Origin: Myxococcus xanthus
GTDB taxonomy: Bacteria; Myxococcota; Myxococcia; Myxococcales; Myxococcaceae
Length of the DNA: 64,000 nucleotides
Direction: 5' to 3'
NCBI RefSeq assembly: GCF_013116825.1
Contig: NZ_JABFNS010000017.1
Location: 19,871 to 83,870, forward strand
Position numbers and translations under genes: made by a program. Of the stretch, positions 54,847 through 63,053 are shown one piece after another. Under the pieces are notes generated by a model that ran no database searches, was not told the origin of the DNA, and worked only from the letters and a program-made list of their open reading frames with translations. The stretch's first letter is position 1; each line of letters starts with the position of its first letter.

Positions 54847-55050
54847 ATGGCAGGCACCGACAAGCGCAAGCAGTCGCTGTACTTCCCCGAGGAGATGCTG
54901 AAGGAGATCCAGGAAGAGGCGACCCGCCAGGACCGCTCCCTTTCCTGGGTCGTGCAGCAGGCGTGGAAGATCGCCCGCGAGCGCATCAAGTCGTTCCCCG
55001 CCGTGAATGACGTGACTGGCGACGAGCGCCAGGACCCTCGGGAGGAGTAA
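54847..55050 (+). CDS. small ribbon-helix-helix-like protein (first of a tandem pair)
   Basis: The 67-residue protein starts at MAGTDKRKQSLYFPEEMLKE (ATG 54847). The strand KQSLYFP, helix EEMLKEIQEEATRQ, turn DRS and helix LSWVVQQAWKIARERI fit the ribbon-helix-helix (MetJ/Arc) fold. A short polar tail follows. From memory, it resembles a small family annotated in myxobacteria as TIGR04563, which I could not verify here. The next gene, six bases later, is a paralogue. There is no toxin-like partner, so an antitoxin role is not supported. Confidence 0.85.
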   Translation: MAGTDKRKQSLYFPEEMLKEIQEEATRQDRSLSWVVQQAWKIARERIKSFPAVNDVTGDERQDPREE

Positions 55051-55056
55051 CGACGG

Positions 55057-55317
55057 ATGGCTACGACGGACCATCGTAAACAGAGTCTCTATTTCCCCGA
55101 GGACATGCTGGAGGAGATCCAGCGTGAGGCGACGAGGCAGGACCGCTCGCTGTCCTGGATTGTCCAGCAAGCGTGGAAGGTGGCGCGCGGGGACATCCGG
55201 AAGATGCCGTCGGTCAACGACGTGCTCAGCCCGCCTCCTCGTCCCGCGGCCCCCGCGCCCGCCCCCGCCCAGCCGGTGACGGCCGTGGCGGTGGCGCCCT
55301 CCGAAGAACCCAAGTAG
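55057..55317 (+). CDS. small ribbon-helix-helix-like protein with Pro/Ala tail (second of the pair)
   Basis: An 86-residue paralogue of the preceding protein. HRKQSLYFPEDMLEEIQREA, then TRQDRSLSWIVQQAWKVARG, is nearly identical over the core of about 45 residues. The C-terminal 30 residues (PPPRPAAPAPAPAQPVTAV) are a disordered Pro/Ala tail absent from the first copy. The surface helix SLSWIVQQAWK with a conserved Trp pair is unusual for a DNA-binding ribbon-helix-helix and may make a protein interface. It converges on the 5'-nucleotidase-like gene. Confidence 0.85.
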   Translation: MATTDHRKQSLYFPEDMLEEIQREATRQDRSLSWIVQQAWKVARGDIRKMPSVNDVLSPPPRPAAPAPAPAQPVTAVAVAPSEEPK

Positions 55318-55352
55318 TTCCGGAGGCCGGCTCCACGCCCGGTCCCCCACCC

Positions 55353-56192
55353 TCACCTGCCCGCGGGCCTCGCGGGCAGGGCGCAGTTCTGGAAGATGAC
55401 TCGCGACTCCTCGCGCAGCGCCTGCACGGGCGTTGGGTGCTTCGCCTTCATGTACGCCGAGGCGAGGTTCGCTTCCGTACCGCCCAGCTTGCGAGCCTGC
55501 ACCGGGTTGCGGTCCGGGTTCTGCCCCGCGTTGCCCAGCGCCGCGCCGTAGCCGTCTCCTCCCTCCAGGATGTACGCGTTCATGGCCACGCGGTAGCGGA
55601 TGGACGCGTCTTCGCGCGCCGGCAGCGCCACGGGCACGCCACCCACCATCAGCTCGCGCACGCGCGATCCTTTCGGCTGGGCACAGTCCACGCGCAGCGA
55701 GCTGCCCTCGGACACGTGAAGGAAGGCGCCGGAAGGCGACGCGATGCTCTGCCCTTCCAGGTACAGCGCGCCCACGGACAGCTCCAGCATGTCCACGAGC
55801 TCCTTCTCCGTGAGGTCCACCGTCACGACGAGGTTCTCGAAGAGGATGAGCTCGTGGAGCACGCCATCCGTGAGCGGGCCCTGGCGCAGCTCGGTCCGCG
55901 TGACGCACAGACCTTCCTGGCGCAGCGAGCCGCCGTTGACGACGCCCAGCACCGCGGGGCGCGTGGAGTCATCCTCCGCGTGCAGGAGGGCATCCGCGAC
56001 GAGCTGACCCAGCGCATTGTTGTCGTGCCGCGTGTAGACCTTGTCGAGGAGCACATCGTCCGCCAGGTAGCCCACGACGGCGTCGGGGTCCTCCACCAGG
56101 GGCTGGCACGAATCGTTGTAGGCGATGCAGCCGCCGTGGAAGGCGCCCAGCCCGAAGGTGAGCGCGGCGAACAGGGAGCGGGAGCGCGGCAT
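55353..56192 (-). CDS. lipoprotein consisting only of a 5'-nucleotidase C-terminal domain
   Basis: A 279-residue protein. SLFAALTFGLGAFHGGC ends in a lipobox-like GGC, so it is probably lipid-anchored. NNALGQLVADALLHAEDDST, LGVVNGGSLRQEG (the substrate-binding NGG), GVLHELILFENLVVTVDLTE, KELVDMLELSVGAL, and ILEGGDGYGAALGN (GGDGY) are the blocks of the 5'-nucleotidase C-terminal domain. The N-terminal metallophosphatase domain with its metal ligands is missing, so catalysis is unlikely. A binding role is inferred. Its first base overlaps the last base of the TonB receptor gene. Confidence 0.8.
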   Translation of the reverse strand: MPRSRSLFAALTFGLGAFHGGCIAYNDSCQPLVEDPDAVVGYLADDVLLDKVYTRHDNNALGQLVADALLHAEDDSTRPAVLGVVNGGSLRQEGLCVTRTELRQGPLTDGVLHELILFENLVVTVDLTEKELVDMLELSVGALYLEGQSIASPSGAFLHVSEGSSLRVDCAQPKGSRVRELMVGGVPVALPAREDASIRYRVAMNAYILEGGDGYGAALGNAGQNPDRNPVQARKLGGTEANLASAYMKAKHPTPVQALREESRVIFQNCALPARPAGR

Positions 56193-58990
56193 CAGTAGTG
56201 GGCCCTCACGGTGAGGAATCCGGACATGCCCTCGCGCGGGAGCAGCCCTGGGACACGGTCCGGACGGGGCACGTCGTCGCGAAGGTCATTGTCGAACAGG
56301 TTGTGCGCCACCAGGACCACCTCGAAGTGCTCCAGGATGGGCTCGGTGCGCAGCTGCGCGGTGATGAGGCTGTAGGACGGAATCTTGTAGCGGCGGATGA
56401 GCTCCAGCACGGAGCGGCTGTTGTTGCGCCGCTCCGCGCCCGTGCGCACCACCACGTCGAAATTCACATAGGCGCCGATGGGCATCGTCACGCCGGCGTT
56501 GAAGCGCGCCTGCGGCGTATCGGTGAGCAGGCGGGACTGGGCGGGCAGCTCCAGGTCCTCCGCGCGGGAGATGCTGGCGTTGAGCCACGCATACGCGCGC
56601 TTGGAGGCCTCCAGCCGGGCCTCGCCCTCCACGCCGTACACGCGTACGCCCAGCTCGCGGTTGCGCAGCGGGACGATGTTGCCTGACGTGTCCACGGGGA
56701 CGATGGGCGAGCCGAAGAGGGCCACGTACGCGTTGGCGCGCAGCCGCACGCGCGCGTCCCCCGCCGACTGGATGAGGTCCGCGCCCAGCTCGAAGGTGTC
56801 CACCGTGGCGGGCTGGAGGCGCGGGTTCCCCTCGAAGCGGCCCTGGTTGTACTCCGTGTCCGGGATGCGCTCGACCAACTCCTGCAGCGTGGGCGCGCGG
56901 AAGGCACGCCCGTAGAGGGCCTTGAGCACCAGCGCGTCGGTGGCCGCGAACACCAGCCCCACGCGCGGATTGAGGGTGGGCACGAAGCGGGTGCCGTTGA
57001 TGGCGCCGGACGCGTCCACCGTGGGCAACTGGGTGGCGTCCATGCGCACGCCGAACGTGAGCGTGAGCGCGTTGACGACGGTCCACTGGTCCTGCGCGAA
57101 CAGGCCCACGTTGAGGCGACGGGACGCGGCGCCGCTCGTCAGGTCCACCAGGCCCTCCGGCCGCGTCAGGCCGTCCGGACGCACCTGGGCGTCCAGGGTG
57201 TAGTTCGTCACGTAGTCGTATTCGCCCAGCGACTGCTGCTCCACCACCGCGCCCAGGGAGAGGTGGTTGTAGGCGCCCAGGGCCACGTCCGCGTCCACGG
57301 AGCCGGTGAGCGAGCGCACGGAGACGCGCGTCTGCTCCTGCATGCCCTCTTCGAACAGGCGGTTCGTGCCCGTGCCGGCGCTGAAGTCATGAGGGGTGAT
57401 CTGGAAGAAGCGGTCGGTGGACTGCTGGTCATACCCGGCCCGCGCGCGGAGCGTCACGTCGGGTCCGAAGGAGCGCTCCCAGGTCAGGTCCGCGAGGAAG
57501 ACGTTCCAGCCCAGCTTGGAGTCCTCGCCCACCGTGTCGAAGAGGCCCACCAGGGCGCTGCGGCGCTCGGTGAGGAAGCGCGCGGAGGCACCCAGGCGGC
57601 CCGCGTCGCCCATGGCGTAGGTGGCGCCCGCACCCGCGTTGAAGAGGAAGCGCTCGTCGCGGGTGCGCCCCGCGGGGTCCGTCACGTCGCGGAGCCCCTG
57701 CGAGCGCGACTCGTCGTCCAGGCCGTCGTTCTCGATGACGGTGGAGTCGCCGGCCTGGCTCCACACGTCGATGTCCGCGAAGACGCGCAGATTCCCAGCG
57801 GTGTGCCCCGCGGAGAGGTGGCCGTTCCCCGTGACGGCGAGCCGGTCGTCTTGTCCCGGGTAACCGCCGACGGACACGGCCGTGCGAACGCCGTCCGACG
57901 TGTCCGTGACGATATTGACGACGCCGAGGAAGGCGCCGGCGCCATAGAGAGCAGAGCCAGGGCCGCGGATGACCTCCACCCGCTCCAGGTTCTCCACTGG
58001 CAGGTTCATCAACGCCTTGCCGTCGAAGAAGCTGTTGAGGCGGTGGCCGTTGAGGAGGAAGAGCACCTCCGCGTCATTGCGCAGACCACGAATCGCGGTG
58101 CGGTGGAAGCCCTGCACATCCCTGCTGACCGAAAGGCCGGGCACCACGTCCAGGACGTCCGCCACGGTGCGCGCGCCCAGGGAACGCAGCTGCTGCTGAC
58201 TGAACGAGGCGCCAATGGCGGGCACCGTCCGCACCGCCGCCTCGTGGCGCGTGGCCAGGGCCAGCGTGTCCTCGGCGCTGTAGAGGGCCAGGTCCTCCTC
58301 CAGCTCGGAACGTGGGGTCACCGGCTCACGCGGCGCGGGCGCGCTGCCTGCCGCCGCGGAGGTCCGGGACGGCCGTGCCGACGACGAAGCCTCCGTGGGC
58401 GCATCCGCGGGCAGGTCCGCCGTGAGCGCGGCCATGGAGTCATCCTGCGGCGTCGCCGGGGGCGAGTCCTTTCGCGGCGCGGAGGCCTGCGCGCGAGAGC
58501 GCTCGGGCGGCGGCGGAGGCTCGAGCGGAGCGGCGCGCGGTGGCGTCCGGCTCGGCGGGGGCCGGCGCTCGGGCGGAGGCGTGGGCCGGACGATGGACGC
58601 ACTGGCCGGCGTCTCGCCGCCCACGAGCACGCGTGCGGGGCGCGAGGCGGACTGGAAGAGCGGCACGCGCTGGCCATCCGCGGTGAGGCCCTCGACGTAG
58701 TACTCGATGCCGGGCGGGACGACGTGCTCCGCGGGAATCACGGCCCGGTACAGGTCGCCGTACTCCCGCTCCATGGGGCGGCGGGCATAGGGCTCGCCCG
58801 GACCTCGGTAGCGCACGTACAGCTCAAGGACGCGGCGGCCTTCCACCAGCGTGCCGTCGAGTTGCAGCGCGGCGCGCGGCTCGGCGCGTTCCGGAGGGGA
58901 ATGCAAGAGCCCCGGCTCCTCGGCACGGCCGGGCACCGCCATGACGAGGACCAGGCTGAGGAGGGTCGCGCGAGCGTGTGCGGTCTTCAA
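56192..58990 (-). CDS. TonB-dependent outer-membrane receptor with N-terminal extension
   Basis: A 932-residue protein with signal peptide (LLSLVLVMAVPGRA). Residues about 35-125 form a separate small domain (VLELYVRYRGPGEPYARRPM, VPPGIEYYVEGLTADGQRVP). A Pro/Arg-rich linker (about 130-235) follows. The plug (about 250-390) has LGARTVADVLDVVPGLSVSR, TAIRGLRNDAEVLFLLNGHR and VEVIRGPGSALYGAGAFLGV followed by VNIVT. The barrel runs to the aromatic C-terminus LTVRAHY. Energy comes from TonB/ExbBD, which are not in the window. Substrate could be iron-chelate, heme or other. The divergent ChaN-like gene hints at heme or iron, which is an inference. Confidence 0.93.
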   Translation of the reverse strand: MKTAHARATLLSLVLVMAVPGRAEEPGLLHSPPERAEPRAALQLDGTLVEGRRVLELYVRYRGPGEPYARRPMEREYGDLYRAVIPAEHVVPPGIEYYVEGLTADGQRVPLFQSASRPARVLVGGETPASASIVRPTPPPERRPPPSRTPPRAAPLEPPPPPERSRAQASAPRKDSPPATPQDDSMAALTADLPADAPTEASSSARPSRTSAAAGSAPAPREPVTPRSELEEDLALYSAEDTLALATRHEAAVRTVPAIGASFSQQQLRSLGARTVADVLDVVPGLSVSRDVQGFHRTAIRGLRNDAEVLFLLNGHRLNSFFDGKALMNLPVENLERVEVIRGPGSALYGAGAFLGVVNIVTDTSDGVRTAVSVGGYPGQDDRLAVTGNGHLSAGHTAGNLRVFADIDVWSQAGDSTVIENDGLDDESRSQGLRDVTDPAGRTRDERFLFNAGAGATYAMGDAGRLGASARFLTERRSALVGLFDTVGEDSKLGWNVFLADLTWERSFGPDVTLRARAGYDQQSTDRFFQITPHDFSAGTGTNRLFEEGMQEQTRVSVRSLTGSVDADVALGAYNHLSLGAVVEQQSLGEYDYVTNYTLDAQVRPDGLTRPEGLVDLTSGAASRRLNVGLFAQDQWTVVNALTLTFGVRMDATQLPTVDASGAINGTRFVPTLNPRVGLVFAATDALVLKALYGRAFRAPTLQELVERIPDTEYNQGRFEGNPRLQPATVDTFELGADLIQSAGDARVRLRANAYVALFGSPIVPVDTSGNIVPLRNRELGVRVYGVEGEARLEASKRAYAWLNASISRAEDLELPAQSRLLTDTPQARFNAGVTMPIGAYVNFDVVVRTGAERRNNSRSVLELIRRYKIPSYSLITAQLRTEPILEHFEVVLVAHNLFDNDLRDDVPRPDRVPGLLPREGMSGFLTVRAHY

Positions 58991-59104
58991 GGCTGAGAGC
59001 CATGGTCCATTGGCCTTCCACCCCAGTCAAGGAACGCTCCCGACACCCGGACGCGCCGTTTTTTTGCCGGGCCTGCGGCGGCGTGCGAGGGATTGCGGCA
59101 CTCC

Positions 59105-60646
59105 ATGCGCGCTTCGCTCGCCTTGCACCTCGCCCTGTTCCGACGCCAGCGCGCGCAGATTGCCCGAGTGGTCGACGGACAGACGGCATCCTTCCGAACC
59201 TACGAGGCCCGCTTCCGGCGGCGCACCTCGGGATATCGGAGCGTCACGACGCTGCCCGCCGTGTACCAGCAGGTACAGGCGGCGGACATCGTCTACGTCG
59301 GCGACTACCACACGCTCCCGCTCGCGCAGGAGACCTACCTCGCACTGGTGGAGCGGGCGCAGGCCTCGGGCCGCCGCGTCATCATGGCGCTGGAGTGCGT
59401 GGAGGGCCGTCACCAGGCCACCGTGGACGCCTGGCGCGCCGGCCGCGTCACGGAGCGCTCCCTGCTGGCGAAGCTGGGACACGGCTCGGGGGTCTGGTCC
59501 AATACGCGCGCCCTGCTCTCCTTCGCGCGCAAGCAGAAGCTGGAAGTGGTGGGCATCGACCGCCGGGCGCAGGGTGAGCGCTCGCTGGAGCTTCGCGACG
59601 CCTACGCCGCCGAACGCATCGCCCGCGCCGCCCGCGCGCCGGACCGGCCGCTGGTCATGGTGCTCGTGGGCCAGTACCACGTGGCGCCCTGCCACCTGCC
59701 CGCGCAGGTGGAGCGCGCGCTCGGCACGGAGACGCGCAAGGGGCTGGTCGTGTACCAGAACGCGGAGGGCGTCTGGTGGCGGCTGGCGCGCGAAGGCCGC
59801 GTTGGCGCCGCGGAGGCCGTGGAGCTGGCCGACGGTACCCTGTGCCTGATGAACGCCTCCCCCGTGGTGTGCCAGCAGAGCTTCCTGGACTACCTGGAGG
59901 CGGAAGCCGGAGACGCCCCGCTGTTGGATCGCGGCGCCGCCGAGCGCTTCCGTGAAATGTCCGCGCTGATCGGCCGGCTCGCCGGCGTGCCCGTGGGCCG
60001 TTCCCTGGACACGGTGGATGTGGCCACCGCCGCGGATGGCGACGTCCTGGCGCGAATCCAGCGGCGCGGACGCTTCACCCAGGCCGAGCTGACCCAGCTT
60101 CGCCGCCACATCCTCTCCCGCGAGAGCAGCTACATCCCCCGCGCGCGGGTGGCCTACCTGGCGTCGCTGTCGCTGAACCACGCGGCGGAGGAAGCGGCGC
60201 ACTTCGTCCGGCACTGCGCCGTGGGTGACGCCATGGACGCGCCGCGCGGCGCCTCGGAGGCCTTCTACGCGCGCTGCCTGGAAGAGGCGCTGGGCTTCTT
60301 CGGCTCGAAGTTGGTGAACCCCCGGCGCACCTGCCTGGGCGTGCCCGAGTGGGCCAGGCGCTTCGGCGAGAGCCGCGGCGTGGAGCGGCAGATCGCCGCC
60401 TTCGTGCTGGCCCACAAGGCCACGGAGGCTGAAGCGCCGGAAGAAGCCGTGAAGCTCCTCCCCCTGCGCAAGGACCGCCTGTTCCACGGCGTCAGCCACG
60501 CCCTGGGCTATCTGCTCGGAGACCGGCTGTACCAGGCCTTCGACAGTGGCCAGGTGGCCAAGGCGGAGGTGCAGGCCCTGTTCCGCGACCCCTTCGTGGA
60601 CCCGCGCGCGGCCTACTTCGCCTGGGCCGAACGCCTGGGCATCTGA
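59105..60646 (+). CDS. ChaN-like (DUF399) heme/iron-linked protein, extended
   Basis: The 513-residue protein starts at MRASLALHLALFRRQRAQIA (ATG 59105). A TTG 12 bases earlier is less likely. The ChaN domain shows ADIVYVGDYHTLPLAQETYL, VIMALECVEGRHQATVDAWR and VLVGQYHVAPCHLPAQVERA with conserved His/Glu residues. Typical ChaN proteins are about 280-300 residues. Here about 210 further residues follow, helical with LNHAAEEAAHFVRHCAVGD and DRLFHGVSHALGYLLGDRLY. There is no lipobox, unlike Campylobacter ChaR/ChaN. Divergence from a TonB receptor gene (114 bases) supports a shared iron/heme theme. Confidence 0.82.
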   Translation: MRASLALHLALFRRQRAQIARVVDGQTASFRTYEARFRRRTSGYRSVTTLPAVYQQVQAADIVYVGDYHTLPLAQETYLALVERAQASGRRVIMALECVEGRHQATVDAWRAGRVTERSLLAKLGHGSGVWSNTRALLSFARKQKLEVVGIDRRAQGERSLELRDAYAAERIARAARAPDRPLVMVLVGQYHVAPCHLPAQVERALGTETRKGLVVYQNAEGVWWRLAREGRVGAAEAVELADGTLCLMNASPVVCQQSFLDYLEAEAGDAPLLDRGAAERFREMSALIGRLAGVPVGRSLDTVDVATAADGDVLARIQRRGRFTQAELTQLRRHILSRESSYIPRARVAYLASLSLNHAAEEAAHFVRHCAVGDAMDAPRGASEAFYARCLEEALGFFGSKLVNPRRTCLGVPEWARRFGESRGVERQIAAFVLAHKATEAEAPEEAVKLLPLRKDRLFHGVSHALGYLLGDRLYQAFDSGQVAKAEVQALFRDPFVDPRAAYFAWAERLGI

Positions 60647-60652
60647 GCCCGG

Positions 60653-61573
60653 CTACAAGTCAACCTGTCCCGAGGGCGGCGGAGGCGCGGCTTCCTCCTC
60701 CATGTCGAGCGGGCCGAACGTCCCGTCCGGCCTCAACATCCGCTGCCGCTCCGGCGCTTCGCTCAGCACCCGGATGGCGCCATCCGGGGTCAAGAAGTAG
60801 GCGATGCGGGACGCGGCGTGGATGACCGTGAGCGCGCCCAGCTCCGGGTAGAGCATCAGCGTCGCCAGCTCCGTCTCCAGCGGCCCCCCGAAGAGGACGT
60901 GGGAGTGGGCCGAGCCCTGGTACAGCTCGCCCTCCGGCCCCGGCTCCAGACTGATGGCGAAGACGCTCTGGTGCAGCCGCACCGCCTCGCGCTGCGTGCG
61001 CCCGTCGGGGCTGTAGCGGAAGCGGATGTCCCCGCCGAGATAGAAGCGCATGGGGTCACGCGTCCCCTGGAGGACATAGACGGTGAGGTCCCCATCCTCC
61101 TCCACGAAGACCACCGGGTTGATGGCCCCTCGCTCGAAGGCCTCCACCGTGGCCAACATCGACGTCTTCACCGCTCGGGCGACGGGGCTGAAGTCTCCGG
61201 GCAGTTCGTTGAGTGGCAACGAAGCCATCTGCTCCGCATCGTCACGCGGAGCCTTGAAGGCATAGGCCGGGGTGAAGGTCCCCGCGTCGTCCAAGGTGCC
61301 GAAGAGGGAGTACCACCCATCTTCGCGAGGCACCGTGAAGAACCACTCCATGCGCGAGCGGTCCAGCGCGTCCTGGATGAGGAGCCGGTCCGTGGCGAAG
61401 ATGGCGGCGCGCTCCGCATCGAAGAGGTACTTCGCCCGCGTCTGCACCCGGCGCAGCTCCGCGTCGTCCGGAACGGCCACCGGGAACTTCGGGCCCTCGG
61501 GCTTCACGCGGCCCGAGCGCGCGCCGCAACCGAAGAAGAGAACGGCGACGGCCAGCAAGGGGAACACGCGCAT
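60653..61573 (-). CDS. uncharacterised lipoprotein
   Basis: The 306-residue protein starts at MRVFPLLAVAVLFFGC (ATG 61573), which gives an immediate lipobox, with a GAGG about nine bases upstream. The mature chain includes KYLFDAERAAIFATDRLLIQ, MEWFFTVPREDGWYSLFGTL, VYVLQGTRDPMRFYLGGDIR and SAHSHVLFGGPLETELATLM. A regular pattern of strands and a Pro-rich end (EEEAAPPPPSG) are visible. I do not recognise the family. It converges on the ChaN-like gene with a six-base gap. Confidence 0.8.
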   Translation of the reverse strand: MRVFPLLAVAVLFFGCGARSGRVKPEGPKFPVAVPDDAELRRVQTRAKYLFDAERAAIFATDRLLIQDALDRSRMEWFFTVPREDGWYSLFGTLDDAGTFTPAYAFKAPRDDAEQMASLPLNELPGDFSPVARAVKTSMLATVEAFERGAINPVVFVEEDGDLTVYVLQGTRDPMRFYLGGDIRFRYSPDGRTQREAVRLHQSVFAISLEPGPEGELYQGSAHSHVLFGGPLETELATLMLYPELGALTVIHAASRIAYFLTPDGAIRVLSEAPERQRMLRPDGTFGPLDMEEEAAPPPPSGQVDL

Positions 61574-61719
61574 GAGGACCTCGTCCGAGAAGGCAGGTCC
61601 ACACATTCTGCGCCAGCCGCCCATGAGGCGTCACGCCGCGTGCGCCAAGACGACGCCCGCCACCGATTGGAGGGCTGGCGGCACATGCGCCGCGCCCTCC
61701 CCTGGCGTGCGGCACGGGA

Positions 61720-62121
61720 CTACGTCTTCTGCGGCGCGTTCGCCTGCATGGCCGACTTCACCTTCTCGCGGAAGGCGCGCATCTTCGACCGCATCTCGTC
61801 CCTCTGCGCATCGGAGAGCTTGCCGCCCGAGGCTTCACGCTGGGCCTTCATCTCCTCACGCAGTTGGCGGCCCTCGGCCCTGAACTGGTCGGCCTGGGCC
61901 TGGGAGAGCCTTCCTTCGGCCACGGCCCTGTCCATCCGGTGCTCCATGCGGGCCATCTTGTTTCCGTGCCTCTTGCCCTTGTGCCGGTGGTGCCCACCGC
62001 ACCCCTTGCCGTCCGCGGCAGGCGGATTGGCGGACTCGGGCGCGGCCGTCTGGGCCAGCACGGGCGCGGCGATGAACAGTGAGGCGACAGCAACGGAACG
62101 CAGGGCGGTCATGAGCTTCAT
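61720..62121 (-). CDS. secreted His-rich, CpxP/Spy-like helical protein
   Basis: A 133-residue protein with a clear signal peptide (SVAVASLFIAAPVLAQ-TAAP) and GAGGAG before ATG 62121. After a Pro/Ala stretch comes KGCGGHHRHKGKRHGNKMAR, a Cys- and His-rich patch that could bind metal. Then come two long amphipathic helices (EHRMDRAVAEGRLSQAQADQ, FRAEGRQLREEMKAQREA; LSDAQRDEMRSKMRAFREKV) of the LTxxQ/CpxP/Spy kind, although the exact LTxxQ motif is replaced by LSQAQ and LSDAQ. A periplasmic chaperone or metal sensor is the likely role. Confidence 0.75.
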   Translation of the reverse strand: MKLMTALRSVAVASLFIAAPVLAQTAAPESANPPAADGKGCGGHHRHKGKRHGNKMARMEHRMDRAVAEGRLSQAQADQFRAEGRQLREEMKAQREASGGKLSDAQRDEMRSKMRAFREKVKSAMQANAPQKT

Positions 62122-62180
62122 CGTGGTTTGCTCCTCAGGGTGACTGAGGCTTCGGGAGCCGGCCTTCCCGTCGCCTCTTG

Positions 62181-62242
62181 CCCTGAAAAACCCCGCGCGG
62201 CGCGAAAGGTTAAGTCCGCCCGCGCGGGCGCCCTTTCGCGCC
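62181..62242 (-). terminator. large hairpin terminator after the SDR-methyltransferase pair
   Basis: Leftward, GGCGCGAAAGG (62242-62232) pairs with CCTTTCGCGCC (62209-62199). A nested GCCCGCGCGGGC palindrome lies in the loop, and GGGGTTTTTC follows. It starts 20 bases after the methyltransferase stop. Confidence 0.75.
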
Positions 62243-62261
62243 TGCTTCCCCGCCCCACGCC

Positions 62262-63053
62262 CTACCGCGCCGGGAGCTTCATCGCGCGGGTCGCGATGAA
62301 GCCGTTGTAGTACTGCGACAGGGCATCTTCCGGGCCGAACGAGTCCTCGAAGAGGCCGACGATGGCGAGCCCCGCATCCGCCTGGCCGCCGAGCTGGTCC
62401 TCCAAGGAGTGCCCCACGCAGAGCGGCTCGCCCACGTCCGTGAAGCGGCGGCGCTCCTCGTCGGACAGGCTGGTGAAGTCCGAGTAGGGCATCCGGTACT
62501 TCAGCGTGAAGATGCCCTGCTTCTCCAAGGCCAGGTCGAACAGGTAGTTCACGGGATTGGTGAAGCCGGTCAGCAGCACGCCGCCAGGACGCAGCACCCG
62601 CGCCGCCTCACGCCACACGGGGCGCACCGCGTCCACGAAGGAGTTGGAGCACGGGTGGAAGATGAGGTCGAAGCTCGCGTCCTCGAAGGCGGAGAGGTCG
62701 CGCATGTCGCCCTCCACCAGCCGCAGCTCCAAGCCCTCGCGCTCCGCCACCATGCGGTCCTGGCCGAGCTGCGCGGGCGAGTTGTCCAGCACCGACACCC
62801 GGGCGCCCGCCGCCGCCAGCACCGGGGCCTGCTGTCCACCCGAGCCCGCGAGGCACAGGATGTCCTTGCCCCTCACATCGCCAAACCACTCGCGCGGCAC
62901 CGGCTTCGTGGGGGTGAGGACGACGCTCCACTCGCCCTTGCGTGCCGCGGCGATGACTTCCGGGCCGACGGGAAGCGTCCACCTGTTGCCCGTGGCCACC
63001 TGATGTTCCCACGCCTCGCGGTTGTACGTCCGCACGTCCAACTCAGTCGTCAT
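62262..63053 (-). CDS. class I SAM-dependent methyltransferase
   Basis: The 263-residue protein starts at MTTELDVRTYNREAWEHQVA (ATG 63053), inside the end of the SDR gene (11-base overlap). KDILCLAGSGGQQAPVLAAA is motif I, GARVSVLDNSPAQLGQDRMV holds the acidic SAM-ribose residue, and LVEGDMRDLSAFEDASFDLI and ARVLRPGGVLLTGFTNPVNY complete the Rossmann core. NREAWEHQVATGNRWTLPV at the start and FEDSFGPEDALSQYYNGFIA at the end are typical of a widespread ubiE-like stand-alone family of unknown acceptor. It is translationally coupled to the SDR. Confidence 0.9.
   Translation of the reverse strand: MTTELDVRTYNREAWEHQVATGNRWTLPVGPEVIAAARKGEWSVVLTPTKPVPREWFGDVRGKDILCLAGSGGQQAPVLAAAGARVSVLDNSPAQLGQDRMVAEREGLELRLVEGDMRDLSAFEDASFDLIFHPCSNSFVDAVRPVWREAARVLRPGGVLLTGFTNPVNYLFDLALEKQGIFTLKYRMPYSDFTSLSDEERRRFTDVGEPLCVGHSLEDQLGGQADAGLAIVGLFEDSFGPEDALSQYYNGFIATRAMKLPAR

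Noticed and set aside
54847..55317. The two small ribbon-helix-helix proteins as antitoxins
   Set aside because: No toxin-sized partner follows either gene. The second reading frame downstream is only a shadow, and the paralogues stand as a tandem pair.
55356..55380. CCTGCCCGCG/CGCGGGCAGG hairpin at the end of the 5'-nucleotidase-like gene as a terminator
   Set aside because: It lies within the coding end of that gene and has no T-run on either strand. Coding of Ala/Arg/Pro/Gly at high GC explains it.
56104..56120. TGGCACGAATCGTTGTA, like a sigma54 promoter
   Set aside because: It is on the rightward strand inside the 5'-nucleotidase-like gene, the GG-to-G(C/T) spacing is one base too long, and no gene follows it in that direction.
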